Origin: Rhodospirillaceae bacterium CCH5-H10
Lineage (GTDB): Bacteria; Pseudomonadota; Alphaproteobacteria; Reyranellales; Reyranellaceae
Assembly (NCBI GenBank): GCA_001557035.1
Contig: LSKJ01000586.1
Location: 1-11,604 of the forward strand
DNA: 11,604 nucleotides
Direction: 5' to 3'
Part shown: positions 7,437-11,604 of the stretch, piece by piece
Layout of the letters: each line of letters opens with the position of its first letter
Position numbering within the stretch: the first letter of the stretch is position 1
Notes under the pieces: model-generated
Told to the model about the DNA's origin: nothing
The model's database searches: none
The model's input: the letters and a program-made list of their open reading frames with translations, nothing else
Position numbers and translations under genes: made by a program

Positions 7437-8392
7437 GTGTCGGCCTCGTCGAGGCGCGGATCGAGCCACCGCAGCAGCAAGTCGACCGCCAGGTTGGTTG
7501 CCACCACCACCGCCGTGGTGAACAGGACGATGCCGATCACCACCGGATGGTCGCGCGCGATCGCCGACGTGACGATGAGGCGTCCGAGGCCGGGCAGGGC
7601 GAACAGGGTCTCGACCACGACGGCGCCCGCGACAAAGCCCCCGAGCCGGGCGCCGAACAGGGTGGCGATGCCTGGTATCGCATTGGGCAGCGCATGGCGC
7701 CGGCGCACGCCGGCCTGCGTCAGGCCCTTGGCGGCGGCGGTCACCGTGTAGGGCCGAGCCAGCTCGCGGGCGACACGCGCGCGCGTCAGCAGCGCCATGA
7801 AGGCGATGTGGTGCAACGCCAGGGTCAGCACCGGCAGGACGAGATGCCGCGCCATGTCGAGAAGCCTTGCCGCACCGGTGGCGGCGCTGCGCGCATCGAC
7901 CAGGCCCTGTACGGGCAGCAGGCCGAGGCCGAGCGCCAGCACGATCACCAGCGCCTGTCCCACGATGTAGCTCGGCAACGCATGCAGCGCTGCCATCGCG
8001 GCGACGAAGCCATGGCCGGGCCGGTCTTGCGTCGGGATCCGGGCAAGACCGAGCGCAATGCCGGCCAGGGCCGAGAAGAGAATGGCCGGTGCCACCAGGG
8101 CCATAGTGACCGGCAGCCGTTCGAGGATCAGGGAAAGCACGGGCTGCTGGCTGCGATAGGAGTAGCCGAGGTCGCCGCGCAAAATGTTCAGCAGCCAGTC
8201 GGCGTAGATCTCGGGCAGCGGGCGGTCGAGCCCGTACAGCTTCTGGACTTCCTCGAGATAGCCCGGCGCGCCGGATTCACCGCCCAGTGCGATGGCCGGT
8301 CCGCCCGGCGCAAGATGGATCAGTACGAAAGCAAGTGTCGCCGCCAGCCACACCGAGGCGACCAGGAACGAGCAGCGCCAGAGGAGGCGCAT
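7433..8392 (-). CDS. ABC transporter permease, DppB/OppB/NikB-like
   Basis: This 319-residue inner-membrane permease is the first channel subunit of the importer and is close to the length of E. coli NikB (314). Visible features are an N-terminal membrane segment (about 9-27) ending in LIHLAPGGPA, the periplasmic family stretch YGLDRPLPEIYADWLLNILRG around 53-73 leading into DLGYSYRSQQPV, further membrane segments at about 95-117, 128-160, 185-203, 250-266 and 283-306, and an EAA-type loop at 216-243 (YTVTAAAKGLTQAGVRRRHA). The start at 8392 is set by the conserved RLLWRCSFLVASVW onset and by its position 7 bases after the binding-protein stop; the upstream extension of the frame is shadow coding. 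The gene lies within the binding protein-permease-permease operon. Nickel transport is inferred from nikR, not from the permease itself. Confidence 0.88.
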   Translation of the reverse strand: MRLLWRCSFLVASVWLAATLAFVLIHLAPGGPAIALGGESGAPGYLEEVQKLYGLDRPLPEIYADWLLNILRGDLGYSYRSQQPVLSLILERLPVTMALVAPAILFSALAGIALGLARIPTQDRPGHGFVAAMAALHALPSYIVGQALVIVLALGLGLLPVQGLVDARSAATGAARLLDMARHLVLPVLTLALHHIAFMALLTRARVARELARPYTVTAAAKGLTQAGVRRRHALPNAIPGIATLFGARLGGFVAGAVVVETLFALPGLGRLIVTSAIARDHPVVIGIVLFTTAVVVATNLAVDLLLRWLDPRLDEADT

Positions 8393-8399
8393 TGCGGGA

Positions 8400-9959
8400 T
8401 CAACGCGCTGGCGCGGCGCGCTCCGCGAACTGACCGCTCCACGGCGCGAAGTCGACAAAAGCGCTGCGCCAGGCCGAGGTGAAATCCGTCTCGACCAGCC
8501 ACCAGTAGGGCAGGTCGTGCGCCACGATCCGTTCCATGGCCCGATAGGCCTCGCCACGCTTCGCCGTGTCGATCGACGCGCCGGCCTCGTCGAACAGCCT
8601 GTCCACGTCGGCATTGCGATATGCGGCGGCGTTGGAGAAGGGGACGTTGCCAACGGCGCTGGAGTGATACATGCGGCGCACGCCGATCTCGGGATCGACG
8701 CCGTTGCAGTAGGAGATCAGCGCCAGGTCGAAGTCGCGCTGGGTGAACACAGCGGTCGCGAAGGCGGCGGGATCGAGCGGCTTCAGGCGCAGCACGATGC
8801 CGACCTGCGCGAGCTGCTGGCGCATCAGTTCGGCGTAGCGTGCGAAGGCAGGAAACAGGAGCAGGTCGAAGGTCGCCCGTTCGCCGCCGTTCGTGCGCGG
8901 CAGCTTCGCCTGGTCGAGCAGCCCATTGGCCTTGGCTGGATCGAGATCGTACGCCTGCAGCGCGCCGGGCAGGGTCGCCCAGCGGATGGCGGAATGGATC
9001 GGCGCCTGCGCGACCCGGCCCTGCCCGAACTGCACGAGGTCGAGCATCTGGCGGCGGTCGAGCGCGTGGGCGAAGGCCTGACGCACCGGCAGCGCCGCCA
9101 GCGCGGGCCGCTGCAGGTTGAAGGCGAGCGTCATGATGCAGTTTGCCCCACCCGGCCCGGCTGTCGTCTCGGCGAGCGTGGCCTTGCCCTTGAGGCGCGC
9201 CACGTCCGCCGGCGCCACGCGACCGAGATAGTCGACTTCGCCGTTGGCCAGGGCCGCGATCTGCGTGGCGGTCTCGGGGATCACACGGAACACCAGCCGG
9301 TCGAGTTTCGGCAGGCCCGGCTTGAAGTAGGACGTGTTGCGCACCAGCACGATGCTCTCGTCGCGCCGGTAACTTTCGAAGCGGAAAGCGCCGGTGCCGA
9401 TCGGGCGGGCGTTGGCCTCGTTGCGGTTGGGATCGGTGCCGGCATAGAGGTGGCGCGGCAGGATCGGCGCCTCGGTGACGTCGAGCTGCCGCAGGAGCGC
9501 CGGATGCGGGCGCTTCAGCCTGAAGATGACGGTGTTCGCATCGGGCGCTTCGATGGACTCCACGGCCGGCGCGAGGCCGGCACGCGTGCGGGCGTGGAAC
9601 CGGAACAGCACCTCCTCGAAGGTGAACTTCACGTCCTGGGCGGTGAAGGGCTTGCCGTCGTGCCACGTCACGCCCTCCGCCAGGGTGAAGCGGACCTCGC
9701 GCCCATCCTCGGCGACCGACCAGCTGGTGGCGAGATCGGGCCGCACCGTGCCGTCGCGGTCGAGCGACACGAGCCCGTTGAAGATCGAGTCAGCCACCGC
9801 GTGGACCGGGCTGGCGGTCGAGATCGCCGGATTGAGATGGCCGGGATCGCCGTTCACCGCGACGATGACTGTCCGCCCATCCTGGGCCTCGGCCGCGCCG
9901 AGCGGGAGCGACAGAGATACCAGGAGCACAAGGAGCATTCGTAAGCGGAAAGTCATCAT
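8400..9959 (-). CDS. ABC transporter substrate-binding protein, SBP_bac_5 family (nickel or peptide)
   Basis: This 519-residue periplasmic receptor belongs to the extracellular solute-binding family 5 (PF00496), which includes DppA, OppA and NikA (524 residues in E. coli). Residues 1-25 form a Sec signal (MLLVLLVSLSLPLGAAEA/Q) without a lipobox, so it should be soluble. Family landmarks are NGDPGHLNPAIST, IFNGLVSLDRDGTVRPDLATSWSVAEDGREVRFTL, TWHDGKPFTAQDVKFTFEEV, PIGTGAFRFESY and VRQAFAHALDRRQML. Overall it reads more like a general oligopeptide receptor than like E. coli NikA, so the ligand could be a nickel chelate, a peptide or another metallophore. Two adjacent ATG codons (9959 and 9956) are possible starts, with a weak GAGA upstream. 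It heads the operon with both permeases and is divergent from nikR across a 141-bp gap. Confidence 0.9.
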   Translation of the reverse strand: MMTFRLRMLLVLLVSLSLPLGAAEAQDGRTVIVAVNGDPGHLNPAISTASPVHAVADSIFNGLVSLDRDGTVRPDLATSWSVAEDGREVRFTLAEGVTWHDGKPFTAQDVKFTFEEVLFRFHARTRAGLAPAVESIEAPDANTVIFRLKRPHPALLRQLDVTEAPILPRHLYAGTDPNRNEANARPIGTGAFRFESYRRDESIVLVRNTSYFKPGLPKLDRLVFRVIPETATQIAALANGEVDYLGRVAPADVARLKGKATLAETTAGPGGANCIMTLAFNLQRPALAALPVRQAFAHALDRRQMLDLVQFGQGRVAQAPIHSAIRWATLPGALQAYDLDPAKANGLLDQAKLPRTNGGERATFDLLLFPAFARYAELMRQQLAQVGIVLRLKPLDPAAFATAVFTQRDFDLALISYCNGVDPEIGVRRMYHSSAVGNVPFSNAAAYRNADVDRLFDEAGASIDTAKRGEAYRAMERIVAHDLPYWWLVETDFTSAWRSAFVDFAPWSGQFAERAAPAR

Positions 9960-9968
9960 TTCTCATAC
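9941..9968. promoter_or_regulatory. Possible second NikR site overlapping the importer gene start
   Basis: GTAAGC (9941-9946), 16 bases, then TCATAC (9963-9968). The right half matches the E. coli NikR operator half-site (GTATGA-N16-TCATAC) exactly and the left half at four of six positions, at the correct spacing. It spans the ATG of the binding-protein gene, where repressor binding could block initiation. It is weaker than the site near nikR and could be chance. Confidence 0.35.
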
Positions 9969-10042
9969 GATGCGGGCAGGCGCCGGACAAGGAGGGAGGC
10001 GGTATCCCGGGCACCGGCCGGCGGAGGCGCGAGACGGTTTTC

Positions 10043-10070
10043 GTATCCGCCGCCTCCAAATGCGGCATAC
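10043..10070. promoter_or_regulatory. Candidate NikR operator
   Basis: GTATCC (10043-10048) and GCATAC (10065-10070) are separated by exactly 16 bases, the spacing of the E. coli NikR operator GTATGA-N16-TCATAC. The left half matches at four of six positions and the right half at five of six, and both keep the GTAT/ATAC core. The site lies 30 bp before nikR and 84 bp from the divergent importer gene, so one bound tetramer could control both directions. Confidence 0.55.
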
Positions 10071-10100
10071 TTCGCGGCGCAGCGGTTGAAGGAGGTTTGG

Positions 10101-10559
10101 ATGCAGCGTGTCACCCTGTCGGTCGACGACGATCTGCTGGCGACGCTGGATCGCCACATGAAGAAGCATCGCTATTCAAGCCGCTCGGAAGCGTTGCGCG
10201 ACATCCTGCGTGAGGCCGCCGCGCGCGAATCGCTGGCAGAGGACAAATCCGGCAAGGACGAGGACTTCTGCATCGCCACGCTGGCCTACGTGTACGACCA
10301 CGAGACGCGCGACCTCGGCCGCCGGCTCACCCGGGCGCAGCACAGGCACCACGACCTGCAGGTCGCGACGATGCACGTGCATCTCGACCACGATTCCTGT
10401 CTCGAAGTCTCGGTGCTGCGCGGGCCCGTGAAGGAGGTGCGCGCGATGGCCGACGACACGGTGAGCCAGCGCGGCGTCCGCCACGGCCAGCTCCATCTGG
10501 TGCCCGCCGAGCGGAAGCTGGAGAAGCATCGCCACGGCCACGAGCACGTGCACGCCTGA
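10101..10559 (+). CDS. nikR: Nickel-responsive transcriptional regulator NikR
   Basis: This 152-residue ribbon-helix-helix repressor probably shuts off nickel uptake when intracellular nickel is high. The N-terminal DNA-binding domain (MQRVTLSVDDDLLATLD, with RSEALRDILREA at 28-39) closely matches E. coli NikR. The C-terminal ACT-like metal domain keeps all four high-affinity nickel ligands: His81, His92, His94 and Cys100, equivalent to E. coli His76, His87, His89 and Cys95, in the stretch HHDLQVATMHVHLDHDSCLE. RGVRHGQL at 124-131 is also conserved. GGAGG 5 bases before the ATG at 10101 fixes the start; the longer frame from 10086 would begin upstream of this site. The protein is about 19 residues longer than the E. 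coli one (133) because of a short interdomain insertion and a His-rich tail, EKHRHGHEHVHA. It is divergent from the ABC importer it presumably regulates. Confidence 0.95.
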   Translation: MQRVTLSVDDDLLATLDRHMKKHRYSSRSEALRDILREAAARESLAEDKSGKDEDFCIATLAYVYDHETRDLGRRLTRAQHRHHDLQVATMHVHLDHDSCLEVSVLRGPVKEVRAMADDTVSQRGVRHGQLHLVPAERKLEKHRHGHEHVHA

Positions 10560-10634
10560 CCCGGGTTTGGCGTTGGAGACGCTGCACCCGCCGGAGGCGG
10601 CGGCTACCCATCATCGTCGCGTGAGGTCGAAGTC

Positions 10635-11604
10635 ATGAAGAAGCCGTTCCATCTGGCGTGGTTCCTGTCCCAGGGGTATGGCCCCAAGAGCTGGCGCAGC
10701 GCGTTTCCCGGCAGCGACGTCAATCGCTGGATGATGCCCGACATCTTCGTCGATCTCGCCAGGGGCATGGACCGCGCCTGCTTCGACTACATGATCATCG
10801 AGGACTCCTCGAACGTGCCCTATACCTATCAGGGCTCGCACAATTCCTATCTCCAGTACGCGGCGAGCGCGCCCAAGCTCGATCCGGCCGTGCTGGTGCC
10901 CTACCTCGCGATGGCGACCAAGACAGTCGGCATCGTGCCGACGCTGTCGGTGTCGGAGTATCCGCCCTACCTGCTGGCGCGTCTGGTCAACTCGCTCGAC
11001 CATACGACCGAGGGCCGCATCGGCTGGAACTGCGTGACCGGCAGCAACGACGGCGCGGCGCAGAACTATGGCCACGACAAGCACCGGCCGCACGATGAGC
11101 GCTACGACGTGGCCGACGAGTTCGCCGATGTGGTGACGAGACTGTGGGAGGCGTGGGAGCCCGACGCGGTCGTTCTCGACCGCGATAAGCCGATGTTTGC
11201 CGATGGTTCGAAGGTCCATCCCATCCACCACGAGGGCAAGTACTTCAAGGTGCGCGGGCCGCTCAACGCGCCGCGCTCGCCGCAGGGACGGGTGCCGATC
11301 TGCCAGGCCGGCGGGTCGCCGCGGGGCCAGCAGTTCGCCTCGCGCTGGGCCGACACCATCATCACCGAGGGCGGCGGCAGCATCGCCAGCATGAAGGCCT
11401 ACCGCGACAAGGTTCGCAAACAGGCGGCCGAGTACGGCCGCAATCCCGACGACATCAAGGTCCTGTTCCTGGCCCATCCGATCATCGACGTCAGCATGGA
11501 GGCGGCGCGCGACCGCGGCCGGATGGAAGCAGCCGAAGCCGAGAAGCATCTCGATCCGCATCTGTCGGGCATGTCGCGGCTGACCGGCATCGATTTCTCG
11601 AAGT
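10635..11604 (+). CDS. LLM-class flavin-dependent monooxygenase, NtaA/SnaA/DszA family (partial)
   Basis: This is a bacterial-luciferase-like monooxygenase (PF00296) of the NtaA/SnaA/DszA/SoxA subfamily, which uses reduced FMN from a separate reductase to oxidise substrates such as aminopolycarboxylates or organosulfur compounds. The 323 codons present form the N-terminal roughly 70 percent of a usual 440-460-residue protein; the rest lies beyond the window. Landmarks are WFLSQGYGPKSWR at 9-21, GMDRACFDYMIIEDS at 44-58, TLSVSEYPPYLLARLVNSLD at 103-122, EGRIGWNCVTGSNDGAAQNYG at 126-146, and HHEGKYFKVRGPLNAPRSPQG at 198-218 followed by QAGGSPRGQQFASRWAD. GAGG 8 bases before the ATG supports the start. 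It lies 75 bp after nikR on the same strand; a small CCGCC-GGA-GGCGG hairpin lies between them without a T run. The substrate is unknown, and any link to nickel is speculative. Confidence 0.9.
   Translation, partial: MKKPFHLAWFLSQGYGPKSWRSAFPGSDVNRWMMPDIFVDLARGMDRACFDYMIIEDSSNVPYTYQGSHNSYLQYAASAPKLDPAVLVPYLAMATKTVGIVPTLSVSEYPPYLLARLVNSLDHTTEGRIGWNCVTGSNDGAAQNYGHDKHRPHDERYDVADEFADVVTRLWEAWEPDAVVLDRDKPMFADGSKVHPIHHEGKYFKVRGPLNAPRSPQGRVPICQAGGSPRGQQFASRWADTIITEGGGSIASMKAYRDKVRKQAAEYGRNPDDIKVLFLAHPIIDVSMEAARDRGRMEAAEAEKHLDPHLSGMSRLTGIDFSK

Noticed and set aside
8393..8653. Upstream extension of the NikB-like permease to 406 residues
   Set aside because: The extra 87 residues overlap the end of the binding-protein gene, are Arg/Pro/Ser-rich without a domain, and the permease family begins at the residue encoded at 8392.
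8292..9944. A 550-codon open frame on the plus strand opposite the ABC binding protein
   Set aside because: It is antisense to a protein with a signal peptide and clear family motifs. Its translation is rich in Arg, Gly and His with no recognisable domain, as expected from a GC-rich shadow frame.
9962..9990. Minus-strand promoter TTGTCC-17-TATGAG before the ABC binding-protein gene
   Set aside because: Its -10 box would end only two bases before the start codon, so transcription would begin inside the coding region; the hexamers are also weak.
10588..10600. CCGCC-GGA-GGCGG hairpin between nikR and the monooxygenase as a terminator
   Set aside because: The stem is only 5 bp and no T run follows, so intrinsic termination is not supported.

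Overview
The window is GC-rich with tightly packed genes. Its gene types are a TRAP and a TctC-type solute receptor, a COG3618 amidohydrolase, an NtaA-like flavin monooxygenase and a Tat-exported binding protein. Together they suggest a free-living alphaproteobacterium with a large transport and catabolic repertoire, for example the Rhodospirillales or a Reyranella- or Bradyrhizobium-like lineage. This placement rests on gene content and codon bias only. No rRNA, tRNA, insertion sequence, phage gene or CRISPR array was seen.

Layout. (1) Positions 1-647, minus: the N-terminal part of a TRAP DctP-type binding protein, cut by the window edge. (2) Positions 648-922: a divergent intergenic region with a 12-bp palindrome. 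(3) Positions 923-3005, plus: a TctC/Bug-type periplasmic binding protein and a COG3618 amidohydrolase, 13 bp apart and probably one operon. (4) Positions 3184-4353, plus: a bicupin-like protein of unknown function. (5) Positions 4381-6607, plus: a sigma70-like promoter, a cobalamin riboswitch, a possible Shine-Dalgarno-masking stem and a BtuB-like TonB-dependent receptor. (6) Positions 6639-9959, minus: a three-gene peptide/nickel-type ABC importer (binding protein and two permeases), convergent with btuB and without ATPase genes here. (7) Positions 10101-10559, plus: nikR, divergent from the importer, with candidate NikR operators in and beside the shared region. (8) Positions 10635 to the end, plus: an NtaA/SnaA/DszA-type FMN-dependent monooxygenase, cut by the window edge.

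How they may work together. The right half looks like a metal and cofactor acquisition locus. The riboswitch should shut down btuB when cobalamin is plentiful. NikR, with all four nickel ligands present, probably represses the adjacent ABC importer when nickel is plentiful. The left half looks like scavenging of organic acids or lactones: binding proteins of two unrelated transporter classes sit beside a hydrolase and a cupin protein, but no transporter membrane subunit for either class is present. Most components belong to known families. The points most worth a second look are the compact B12 control region, the candidate NikR operators, the His-rich NikR tail and the missing importer ATPases.
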